Shown here in pieces: positions 1-5,774 of a stretch of 5,830 bases of DNA. The notes under the pieces were generated by a model that worked only from the letters and a program-made list of their open reading frames with translations, did no database searches and had not been told where the DNA came from. The stretch comes from Gemmataceae bacterium. Lineage in GTDB: Bacteria; Planctomycetota; Planctomycetia; Gemmatales; Gemmataceae. Position 1 is the first letter of the stretch; each line of letters starts with the position of its first letter. Where the stretch lies: contig CANLGS010000306.1 of assembly GCA_947490035.1 (NCBI GenBank), positions 1 to 5,830 of the forward strand. The letters run 5' to 3'. The position numbers were made by a program, and so were the translations under genes.

Positions 1-126
1 CAGTAGCCAACCTTGTGCATGCCGGTCTTCTCGACCGTGACGCACTTCGTGACGCTGATTTCCTTCTCGACATCGACCCAGTAGCCAACCTTGTGCATGC
101 CGGTCTTCTCGACCGCGACGCACTTC
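1..126 (-). repeat. 78-bp period repeat coding VEKTGMHKVGYW units
   Basis: Bases 1-48 recur at 79-126 with one mismatch (T38 against C116), giving a 78-bp period, or 26 codons. Each copy encodes VEKTGMHKVGYW preceded by a KC(V) segment. The array is cut by the left edge, so more copies may lie outside. It belongs to the repeat protein gene. Confidence 0.85.
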
Positions 127-947
127 TTCACGTCCACTTCCTTCTCAACCCACACGATTTCGTAAGTGGTGACCGGCTTCTTGTGCTTGTGCGCGACCTG
201 TTGGCAGGTCGTCACGTCCACTTTGATCTGGCGGGTGACCATCTGGCGCTGCATCACGACCGTGGTAATCGGGGCGCAGGGGGTTTCGCAGCCGGTGGCA
301 CACGGGGCGGCGCAGTCGTTGTGCTTCTTGCCGCAAATCCGGTGGAACAAGCCGCCGCCGCTGGCGGTCCCGCAGCTCGGAGCGGCGTAGACCGGGGCCG
401 CGCAGGTCACGGTGACCGGCACGCACACCCACTCACAAACCGTCCGCATCTGCTTGGTGACGACCGGAACGGAGGTGTAGGTCGTGAACTCCATCTCCTT
501 GGTGACCGCCTTCGACTCGGCGACCTTGACCTTTTCCTTGACCGTGACCCACTCGTTGACGGTGTACTTGAACGCCTCGTCCTTCCGCGCCTGTTCCTTG
601 ACCTTCACCTTCTCCTTGGTGGTGACGAGTTCGTTGACGGTGTACTTGAACGCCTCGTCCTTCCACGCCTGCTCCTTGACCTTCACCTTTTCTTTCTTCA
701 TGACCGGCTCGCTGACCCAGTACTTGTACTCTTCCTTCACCGAGACCCACTCGCTGACCATAACCTTCTGGTCAACGTAAGAGACGACGTAACTGCCGCA
801 GCCGGTCGCCGTGCCGCAGCCGGTGCTGTAGCCGGCCGAGGTGCCGCAGTCGTTGCTCTTCTTGCGGCCGCCGAACGCGGACGCCTCGCCCGTCATGGCC
901 CACACCGCGGCCCCTAACAGGGCGATGCCCAACAAACGCCTTTTCAT
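1..947 (-). CDS. Secreted YTV-type repeat protein, C-terminus off the left edge
   Basis: An open frame of 315 codons runs from the ATG at 945-947 to the left edge without a stop, so the C-terminus is missing. The start is supported by GGAG at 956-959, 8 nt upstream, and by a clear signal peptide: MKRR, a hydrophobic core, and a likely cleavage after ASA (residue 24). The mature protein opens with a Gly/Cys stretch (C34, C44, C50). Two 26-residue repeats follow (about 85-136), each containing KVKVKEQA, KDEAFKYTVNE and a valine-rich end. A Cys/Pro-rich centre (about 170-225) and a second repeat type around VEKTGMHKVGYW complete the visible part. There are 15 cysteines in 315 residues, and lysine, valine and threonine are abundant. 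The KYTVNE and TTYTS motifs fit the planctomycete YTV repeat family, which I recall being linked to the cell wall or envelope. A structural, disulfide-linked surface role is inference. No catalytic motif is visible. Confidence 0.85.
   Translation of the reverse strand, partial: MKRRLLGIALLGAAVWAMTGEASAFGGRKKSNDCGTSAGYSTGCGTATGCGSYVVSYVDQKVMVSEWVSVKEEYKYWVSEPVMKKEKVKVKEQAWKDEAFKYTVNELVTTKEKVKVKEQARKDEAFKYTVNEWVTVKEKVKVAESKAVTKEMEFTTYTSVPVVTKQMRTVCEWVCVPVTVTCAAPVYAAPSCGTASGGGLFHRICGKKHNDCAAPCATGCETPCAPITTVVMQRQMVTRQIKVDVTTCQQVAHKHKKPVTTYEIVWVEKEVDVKKCVAVEKTGMHKVGYWVDVEKEISVTKCVTVEKTGMHKVGY
553..691 (-). repeat. 78-bp tandem repeat inside the YTV-type gene
   Basis: Bases from 553 to about 613 recur at 631-691 with only a few, mostly silent, differences, again at a 78-bp (26-codon) offset. 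The encoded units both read KEKVKVKEQA, then W or R, then KDEAFKYTVNE. The near identity at DNA level suggests recent duplication or gene conversion between repeat units. Confidence 0.85.
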
Positions 948-1270
948 CGCGAAAGCTCCACTGGATGGGATGAGGAAGTGGGGCGACCGCTACGTCCCTG
1001 CTGCGAACCGGCCCTTGCATCAGTCGGCGCAATTTGGGTGGGCAATAAAGATTACCCAAACCGCCCAAGTAGGCCCGACGACACCCAACGTACTGGCCTC
1101 GCGAATGGTAGGCAACGAAAACTGCACGTTCTGGGTAATTTTTCTGGATCGTGCGGTTAAGGTCGCACCGGTTGGTTCGGGCGGATGGTGGCGGAGTGTC
1201 ACTTCCGCCGGTAGGATCACCTCTGGAACCGCGCGCTTCGCGATTCTGCCCATTTCAACTGGAGTCGAGT
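948..1270. promoter_or_regulatory. Divergent intergenic region between the YTV-type and DUF1080 genes
   Basis: This 323-bp stretch separates two genes transcribed away from each other and should hold both promoters. It is locally more AT-rich than the genes, especially around 1031-1060 and 1112-1145. I see no convincing -35/-10 pair. Small symmetries are present: TTTGGGT at 1033-1039 faces ACCCAAA at 1054-1060; ATTACCCA at 1051-1058 is the reverse complement of TGGGTAAT at 1132-1139; a bulged hairpin lies at 1190-1209; and a 4-bp stem lies at 1232-1242. None is strong enough to name. Short frames inside it lack ribosome sites and family features. Confidence 0.5.
1261..1264 (+). promoter_or_regulatory. 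Ribosome binding site of the DUF1080 gene
   Basis: GGAG lies 6 nt before the ATG at 1271. It decides the start: the frame stays open back to a GTG at 1151, but that codon has no such site and would place 40 unrelated residues before the signal peptide. Confidence 0.75.
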
Positions 1271-2029
1271 ATGCAATCCCGGTGCCTCTCCCGCCCGCTC
1301 GTTACGGTCGCGCTCTGCGCCGCCGTCACGCTCGCGGCCGTCTCCGACCCCGCCGCCCGCGCCGCGGACGACGAGTGGGTTCAACTGTTCAACGGCAAAG
1401 ACTTGACCGGCTGGAAGATGTTCGACCCGCCCAGCGGCAACTTCAAGAGCGTGAAGCAGGTCAAGAACGACGCCGGCAAGGTGACCGCGTTCGTCGGCGT
1501 GGAGAAGGACAAGAAGGACGGCACCGCGGGGAAGGAGATCGCCCTGTGGCAGGTGAAGGACGGGATGATCGTCGGCGGCGGCCCGGCCAGCCACCTGTTC
1601 ACCGAGGTCGAGGCCGACAACTGTCACTTCCGCGCGGAGGCGAAGATCAACGACAAGGGCAACAGCGGCATGTACATCCGCACGAAGTTCGGCCCGAACT
1701 TCCCGCAGGGTTACGAGGTCCAGATCAACGCCACCCACACCGACCAGATCCGCACCGGCAGCCTGTACCCGGCGTTCGGCAAGTTGACCGACGAAGAGCG
1801 GAAGTCGATCCTGGTGATGAAGGACGCCCCGCACAAGCCCGACGAGTTCTTCACCCAGGAGGTGATCGCCGACGGGAACCGCATCCAGATCAGCGTGAAC
1901 GGCAAGCAGACGGTGGACTTCAAGGACACGAAAAACACTTACACGAAGGGCCACTTCGCGCTCCAGGGCCACGACCCCGGCAGCGTGATGACGTTCAAGA
2001 AGGTCGAGTACAAGCCGATCAAGAAGTGA
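1271..2029 (+). CDS. Secreted DUF1080 (3-keto-disaccharide hydrolase-like) protein
   Basis: The gene encodes 252 residues. The N-terminus is a signal peptide: MQSRCLSR, a hydrophobic stretch to about residue 25, and likely cleavage after ARA (residue 31), leaving ADDEW. The rest is one DUF1080 domain, a concanavalin/LamG-like beta sandwich. Typical family stretches are LFNGKDLTGWK (39-49), GMIVGGG (98-104), NSGMYIR (131-137), GYEVQI (147-152), TGSLYP (162-167), GNRIQISVNGK (202-212) and HFALQGHDPGS (228-238). A lysine-rich insert lies at about 60-90. Proteins of this family are abundant in planctomycetes, and some are described as hydrolases of 3-keto sugars or as carbohydrate-active proteins. 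Its substrate cannot be read from the sequence. It stands alone on its strand, and its last two lysine codons and TGA lie inside the downstream palindrome. Family assignment is firm; enzymatic role is inferred. Confidence 0.92.
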   Translation: MQSRCLSRPLVTVALCAAVTLAAVSDPAARAADDEWVQLFNGKDLTGWKMFDPPSGNFKSVKQVKNDAGKVTAFVGVEKDKKDGTAGKEIALWQVKDGMIVGGGPASHLFTEVEADNCHFRAEAKINDKGNSGMYIRTKFGPNFPQGYEVQINATHTDQIRTGSLYPAFGKLTDEERKSILVMKDAPHKPDEFFTQEVIADGNRIQISVNGKQTVDFKDTKNTYTKGHFALQGHDPGSVMTFKKVEYKPIKK

Positions 2030-2138
2030 CGAGCAGCGAGTGACGAGTGACGAGCGAAAGGCAGAAGAACAGGAGCGTGGGTGCTTCCGTTCTTCTGCCT
2101 TTCGCTCGTCACTCGTCACTCGCTGCTCGTCACTTCTT
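2021..2138. terminator. Perfect 50-bp inverted repeat between convergent genes, likely bidirectional terminator
   Basis: Bases 2021-2070 are the exact reverse complement of 2089-2138, with an 18-nt loop at 2071-2088. Each arm starts with AAGAAGTGA, so both the DUF1080 stop (2027-2029) and the facing gene's stop (2130-2132 on the complement) lie inside the arms at mirrored positions, each after two lysine codons. The arm contains the heptamer TGACGAG at 2027-2033, 2041-2047 and 2048-2054, with a degenerate copy CAGCGAG at 2034-2040. The rest of the arm is purine-rich. A short T-run (TTCTTTT) follows on the plus side; there is none on the other side. The length far exceeds an ordinary intrinsic terminator, so a dispersed palindromic repeat acting as terminator or mRNA 3'-end stabiliser is equally possible. 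Confidence 0.85.
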
Positions 2139-3125
2139 TTCGAGAGCCAGCGCCAGCGCCGCGGCGGCCCAGCCGCTTGCGGCACTGGAGATGAACTGGT
2201 TCTTCTCGTGCGGGAAACCGGTCTCGTAGTACGGCTGGAACGGCTTACTCCGCGACTTCACGAGCCACGTCCCGTCCGCACGCTGTGTCTTCAGCAGGTG
2301 CGATAACCCCATTCGGTACGCGGGCGCGTCCGTCTTCAGCCCGCCGCCCAGGTGCAGCGCGACCAGCGCACTTCCCGTCGCGTAGGCGTCGCTGCGCCCG
2401 TTGTCGAGCTGCGACCAGCCGCCGTCGGCGCGCTGCGTCTGCTGCAACTCCCACGCGGCCGCGGCCACCTCCTTCGCGTCGGCGCCGGACTCCTTGAGCG
2501 CGAGCAAGCGGAACACGCGGTCCTCCGTGTCCTTCGCCGGCGTCTTCACCAGCCACGTCCGGGCCGTCTCGACGCGCTTCGTGATCTTCGCCGCGTCCGC
2601 GTTCGCGGGCGGCCCCCAGAACTTCAGCGCGCGGATCGCCAGATAGGTCGCGGTGAAATCGCTCGCTTCCGTCGGCGGGCGGTTGCTGCTGGTCCGCCAG
2701 TGGTCGCGGTCGGGTTGCGTCTTGAGTAGGTACTCGACCACGGCCGCGGTGTTCTCGTCCGGCTTGTGGCCGGCGAGTTCGAGCGTGAACATCGCGTAAC
2801 CGGCGCTGTCCACCGCGCCGCCGGTGCCGACACCGTCCCTGAACTTCTTGCGGTTCGTTTCGAGGAAGTTGGAAACGTGATCGGCTTGCCCCTTCAGCAG
2901 CGCGGGCGCGATAGTAAGCCCGCGGCCGTTGGCGGCGTTGAACGCCAGCATCGGCATAGCCTGGTTGTGGCACGCGAAGCACGTCTTCTGCTCGGCGTGC
3001 CCGGCCGCGCCCTTCTGGAGCGGCACCAGCGCGGCCGCCACCGCGGCGCGCACGTCCTTCGGGTTCGGCGAGGGCGCCGCGAGGTTGGGGAGCGGAATGG
3101 CCGCGAGCAGCAGTGTGAAGAGCAT
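2130..3125 (-). CDS. Secreted CxxCH protein with squalene-cyclase-like alpha-toroid domain
   Basis: The gene encodes 331 residues. The ATG at 3123-3125 has GGAG 6 nt upstream (complement of 3132-3135). A short hydrophobic N-terminus (MLFTLLLAAIPLPNLA) looks like a signal peptide, though it lacks the usual early lysine or arginine. A single CFACH motif (C49, C52, H53) is a c-type haem-binding signature. The remainder resembles the squalene-hopene cyclase / prenyltransferase alpha-alpha toroid: QRADGGW (231-237), DAYATGSALVAL (246-257), QRADGTW (281-287) and a C-terminal segment around YETGFP and GWAAAALA. No DXDD cyclase motif is visible and the protein is about half the length of a true cyclase, so hopanoid synthesis is unlikely. 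An electron-transfer or haem-linked binding role outside the cytoplasm is inference. MPMLAF after the haem motif could supply a methionine ligand. Automatic annotation may call it squalene cyclase. Confidence 0.85.
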   Translation of the reverse strand: MLFTLLLAAIPLPNLAAPSPNPKDVRAAVAAALVPLQKGAAGHAEQKTCFACHNQAMPMLAFNAANGRGLTIAPALLKGQADHVSNFLETNRKKFRDGVGTGGAVDSAGYAMFTLELAGHKPDENTAAVVEYLLKTQPDRDHWRTSSNRPPTEASDFTATYLAIRALKFWGPPANADAAKITKRVETARTWLVKTPAKDTEDRVFRLLALKESGADAKEVAAAAWELQQTQRADGGWSQLDNGRSDAYATGSALVALHLGGGLKTDAPAYRMGLSHLLKTQRADGTWLVKSRSKPFQPYYETGFPHEKNQFISSAASGWAAAALALALEKK

Positions 3126-3232
3126 GGCGTACTCCGGAGGCGGTAGCGGTCGTTACACTTCGCGGGTGGTGAAACCCTTCGCCGGTTGAATCCGTATGAT
3201 GGGAGGCGCGTTTCTCCCGGAGGGAGCCAGTG
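3126..3232. promoter_or_regulatory. Short divergent 5' region between CxxCH and STAS genes
   Basis: These 107 bp carry the 5' regions of two divergent genes. TATGAT at 3195-3200 resembles a -10 box and would give a leader of roughly 25-33 nt before the STAS start, but no good -35 lies 16-18 nt upstream, so the promoter call is weak. No -10 candidate stands out for the opposite strand. Confidence 0.3.
3201..3226 (+). promoter_or_regulatory. Ribosome binding site of the STAS gene with possible masking hairpin
   Basis: A purine-rich site (GGAGGGAG, 3219-3226) lies 6 nt before ATG 3233. This favours ATG 3233 over the GTG at 3230, which would sit only 3 nt away. CTCCC at 3214-3218 can pair with GGGAG at 3222-3226 over a 3-nt loop, masking the site. 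It can alternatively pair with GGGAG at 3201-3205. Both stems are only 5 bp, so a regulatory role is tentative. Confidence 0.4.
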
Positions 3233-3583
3233 ATGTCCAAGCAAGCGGCGTTCATCAGCCAGTTCGAGTTCACCCCGGACAACCGCGCGGTCGTCATCGC
3301 GCTGGCGGGCAATCTGGACCCGGAAGCGGTGGAAGAACTGCACCCGCAGATTGAGGAAGTGTACCGCGCGGGGCTGCGCCGGTTCGTATTCGATTTGACG
3401 AAACTGGAATACGCCGGGAGCCTCGGGCTGCGACTGCTGGTCGGGCTGCGGAACCAGGTGAGCGGCGCGGGCGCCGTGTGCAACCCGACCGACGCCGTCC
3501 GCCGGATGCTGGAGATGACCAAGCTCAACACACTGCTACCGGAACACGCGACGCGCGACGCCTCACTCGCGGCGACGGCGTAG
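3233..3583 (+). CDS. STAS-domain protein, anti-sigma factor antagonist-like
   Basis: This 116-residue protein is a single STAS domain of the SpoIIAA / RsbV type. It shows the first strand and loop AVVIALAGNLDPEAVEEL (about 19-36), the core strand FVFDLTKLEY (51-60), the loop AGSLGLRLLVGL (61-72) and the C-terminal helix VRRMLEMTKLN (89-99). Members usually bind an anti-sigma kinase and are switched by phosphorylation of a serine in a DSSG motif. Here the aligned stretch reads GSLG: the aspartate is replaced by G62, the first serine is kept (S63), and the second, usually phosphorylated, is L64. Canonical phospho-switching is therefore doubtful. No kinase, phosphatase or sigma factor gene is adjacent, so the partner is unknown. 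It is cytoplasmic, with no signal or membrane segment. The TAG stop lies at the outer tip of the downstream palindrome. Confidence 0.85.
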   Translation: MSKQAAFISQFEFTPDNRAVVIALAGNLDPEAVEELHPQIEEVYRAGLRRFVFDLTKLEYAGSLGLRLLVGLRNQVSGAGAVCNPTDAVRRMLEMTKLNTLLPEHATRDASLAATA

Positions 3584-3732
3584 GGTGGGACAAAGCTTTG
3601 CGCCGTCCCACCATCTTCTCTTGTGGCACAGACATTCCTGTCTGTGTGCCTTTGAAACACAGACAGGAATGTCTGTGCCACAAGGCCAATACCAAGAATG
3701 GTGGGACGGCGCCGAGCCTTGACCCACCCTAC
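3580..3732. repeat. 153-bp composite palindromic repeat between convergent genes
   Basis: Three paired blocks are nested. The outer pair is GTAGGGTGGG (3580-3589) with its complement at 3723-3732. A 15-bp pair lies at 3600-3614 and 3698-3712. A perfect 28-bp inner pair lies at 3620-3647 and 3657-3684 with a 9-nt loop. The spacers between the middle and inner blocks are unequal (5 and 13 nt). Each arm also folds on itself: GGTGGGAC 3584-3591 with GTCCCACC 3605-3612, and CACAGAC 3627-3633 with GTCTGTG 3640-3646, with counterparts on the right (the right outer one reduced to GGTGGG/CCCACC). The STAS stop (3581-3583) and the transketolase stop (complement of 3729-3731) are mirrored TAGs in the outer arms. 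The form fits a dispersed palindromic element, possibly serving as a bidirectional terminator. I recall similar sequence in other planctomycete genomes but cannot verify it here. Confidence 0.85.
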
Positions 3733-5774
3733 CGCTTCACCTGCTCCTTCGCGGCCTTCACGACGGCTTCCAGCGTGAAGCCGAAGTGCGGCAGCAAGTC
3801 CTTCAGCGGGGCCGACGCGCCGAACGACCGCATCCCGATGATCGCGCCCGTCAGGCCCGTGTACCGCTCCCACCCGAACGCGCCGCCCATCTCCACGGCC
3901 ACGCGAGCCGTCACCGTCGGCGGTAGCACGCTGTCGCGGTAGCTCTTGTCCTGCTTCTCGAACAGTTCCCACGACGGCAGGCTGACGACCCGCGCCTTGA
4001 TGCCGTCGGCCGCGAGCTTGTCGCCGGCCTCCAGGCACAGCGACACTTCGCTGCCCGTTCCGATGATGACCACGTCCGGGTTCGGCACGTCGTTCAGCGC
4101 GTAACCGCCCTTCGTCAGGCCCGACGCCGGGGCGTACTTGGTGCGGTCGAGCGTCGGCAGGTTCTGGCGCGTCATCGCGAGAATCACCGGGTGGTGCTTC
4201 TCTTGCAGCGAGTACTTGTACGCTTCGGCCACCTCGTTCGCGTCGCCCGGCCGGATCAGGATCAGGTTCGGGATCATGCGCAGCGACATGATCTGCTCGA
4301 TCGGCTGGTGCGTCGGGCCGTCTTCGCCCACGCCGATGCTATCGTGCGTGAACACGTACAGCACGGGCAGCCCCATGATCGCGGCGAGGCGAATCGGCGG
4401 GCGGCCGTAGTCCGAGAAGATGAGGAAACCGGAGCCGTAGGAGCGGAGTTTCGAGAGCGCCATGCCGTTCATGATGGCGCCCATGCCGTGCTCGCGGACG
4501 CCGAAGTGGACGTTGCGCCCGCCGGGCGTCTTGGACGTGAACACGCCGGCGTCCTTCATGAACGTCTTGGTCGAGGGATTCAGGTCGGCCGAACCGCCGA
4601 CGATCCACGGCACGTTCTTGGCGATAGCGTTGAGCACCTGCCCGGAGCTTTCGCGTGTCGCCAACCCCTTCGGGTCGGCCTTGAACACCGGGATGTTCTT
4701 GTCCCAGCCCGCGGGCATGTCGCGCGCTTCCATCGTCTCCAGTTCCGCGGCCTCCTTCGGGAACTTCGCCTTGTACTCCGCGAACAGCTTCGTCCACGCC
4801 GCGTGAGCGTCCGCGCCCCGCTTACCGATGCCGTCCTTGAAGCGGTCGTACACGCCGTCCGGCACCAGGAAGGAGGAATCTTCCGGCCAACCGTAGAACT
4901 TCTTGGTGAGCTTGATCTCGTCCACGCCGAGCGGTTCGCCGTGCGCGGTGTGCGTGTCGGCCTTGTTCGGCGAGCCGTAGCCGATGACGGTCTTCAACGC
5001 GATGAGCGTCGGCTTGTCCGACTTCTTCGCGGCTTCGAGCGCCTTCGCCATGCCGTCGAGGTCGTTGCCGTCGGTGACGCGAATGGTGTTCCAGCCGTAG
5101 GCCTCGAACCGCTTCGGCACGTCGTCGGAGAACGCGAGGTGTGTGTGCCCGTCGATGGTGATGCCGTTGTCGTCGTACACGAGGCACAGGTTGTTGAGCT
5201 TCAGGTGCCCGGCGAGCGACGCGGCCTCGCTGGCGACGCCTTCCATCATGCAGCCGTCGCCGCAGATGGCGTAGACGCGGTGCTCGAACAGCGCCTCGAA
5301 GCCGGGGCGACCGTAGTGCCCGGCACGCCACTTCTGCGCGATCGCCATGCCGACCGCGTTGCCGACGCCGGTGCCGAGCGGCCCGGTGGTGGTCTCAACG
5401 CCGGCGGTGTACTCGTTCTCGGGGTGGCCCGGCGTCTTGCTGTTCAGTTGCCGGAACCGCTTGAGTTGGTCGATCGGCAGCGACGGCTCGTCGAGCACCT
5501 TGCCGTTGTGATCGACGTTCTTGATGCCGGCGAGGTGAATGAGCGAATAGACGAGCATCGACCCGTGGCCGTTGGACAGCACGAACCGGTCGCGGTTCGG
5601 CCACATCGGGTCGGCCGGGTCGTAGTTCATGAACCGGTTCCAGATCGTGTACGCGACGGGCGCGAGGCCCATCGGCGCACCCGGGTGCCCGGAGTTGGCC
5701 TTCTGCACCGCGTCCATTGCGAGTGTGCGGATGGTGTTGACGGCGGTAACGTCGAGCGCGGTGAACTCGCTCAT
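3729..5774 (-). CDS. tkt: Transketolase
   Basis: The gene encodes 681 residues, close to the usual bacterial length, and is complete. Transketolase moves two-carbon ketol units between sugar phosphates in the non-oxidative pentose phosphate pathway, using thiamine diphosphate and a divalent metal, in the cytoplasm. Visible signatures are SGHPG (H30), NGHGS (H70), GPLGTG (131-136), the cofactor and metal motif from GDG (172-174) to DDN (201-203), HTAHGEP (275-281), FGVREHGM with the catalytic glutamate E428, THDSIGVGEDGPTHQP with H477 and H489, and TRQNLP (R536). The three domains appear in order: pyrophosphate-binding, pyrimidine-binding and C-terminal. The start ATG at 5772-5774 is preceded by GAGAGG (complement of 5781-5786) at 6 nt. 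No other pathway gene is adjacent in the window. All key residues I checked are present, so it should be active. Dihydroxyacetone synthase is the nearest alternative and much less likely. Confidence 0.97.
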   Translation of the reverse strand: MSEFTALDVTAVNTIRTLAMDAVQKANSGHPGAPMGLAPVAYTIWNRFMNYDPADPMWPNRDRFVLSNGHGSMLVYSLIHLAGIKNVDHNGKVLDEPSLPIDQLKRFRQLNSKTPGHPENEYTAGVETTTGPLGTGVGNAVGMAIAQKWRAGHYGRPGFEALFEHRVYAICGDGCMMEGVASEAASLAGHLKLNNLCLVYDDNGITIDGHTHLAFSDDVPKRFEAYGWNTIRVTDGNDLDGMAKALEAAKKSDKPTLIALKTVIGYGSPNKADTHTAHGEPLGVDEIKLTKKFYGWPEDSSFLVPDGVYDRFKDGIGKRGADAHAAWTKLFAEYKAKFPKEAAELETMEARDMPAGWDKNIPVFKADPKGLATRESSGQVLNAIAKNVPWIVGGSADLNPSTKTFMKDAGVFTSKTPGGRNVHFGVREHGMGAIMNGMALSKLRSYGSGFLIFSDYGRPPIRLAAIMGLPVLYVFTHDSIGVGEDGPTHQPIEQIMSLRMIPNLILIRPGDANEVAEAYKYSLQEKHHPVILAMTRQNLPTLDRTKYAPASGLTKGGYALNDVPNPDVVIIGTGSEVSLCLEAGDKLAADGIKARVVSLPSWELFEKQDKSYRDSVLPPTVTARVAVEMGGAFGWERYTGLTGAIIGMRSFGASAPLKDLLPHFGFTLEAVVKAAKEQVKR

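Noticed and set aside
1..126. CRISPR-like array suggested by regularly spaced repeats at the left edge
   Set aside because: The spacing is an exact multiple of three, the repeats and spacers are in one open coding frame, and the spacers encode similar residues. It is a protein repeat.
1206..1223. GGATCACCTC with flanking GGT, resembling the 3' end of 16S rRNA
   Set aside because: Only about 16 bases resemble it, and nothing upstream looks like 16S helix 44 or 45 sequence. The full CCTCC anti-Shine-Dalgarno core is absent. Probably chance.
1151..1270. Upstream GTG start extending the DUF1080 protein by 40 residues
   Set aside because: There is no ribosome site before 1151, and the extension would bury the signal peptide. 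ATG 1271 has GGAG at the right distance.
1217..2185. Minus-strand open frame antisense to the DUF1080 gene
   Set aside because: It has no recognisable domain, crosses the palindrome, and lies opposite a gene with a signal peptide and family motifs.
3478..3942. Plus-strand frame reading through the composite palindrome
   Set aside because: Its product is an out-of-frame STAS tail, the translated palindrome and antisense transketolase. No start signal or family.
2245..4038. Long minus-strand open frame of 597 codons spanning the STAS gene and the palindrome
   Set aside because: It overlaps several well-supported genes in other frames, its product is arginine/glycine/alanine-rich with no family features, and part of it is the translated palindrome. 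It is a by-product of high GC.
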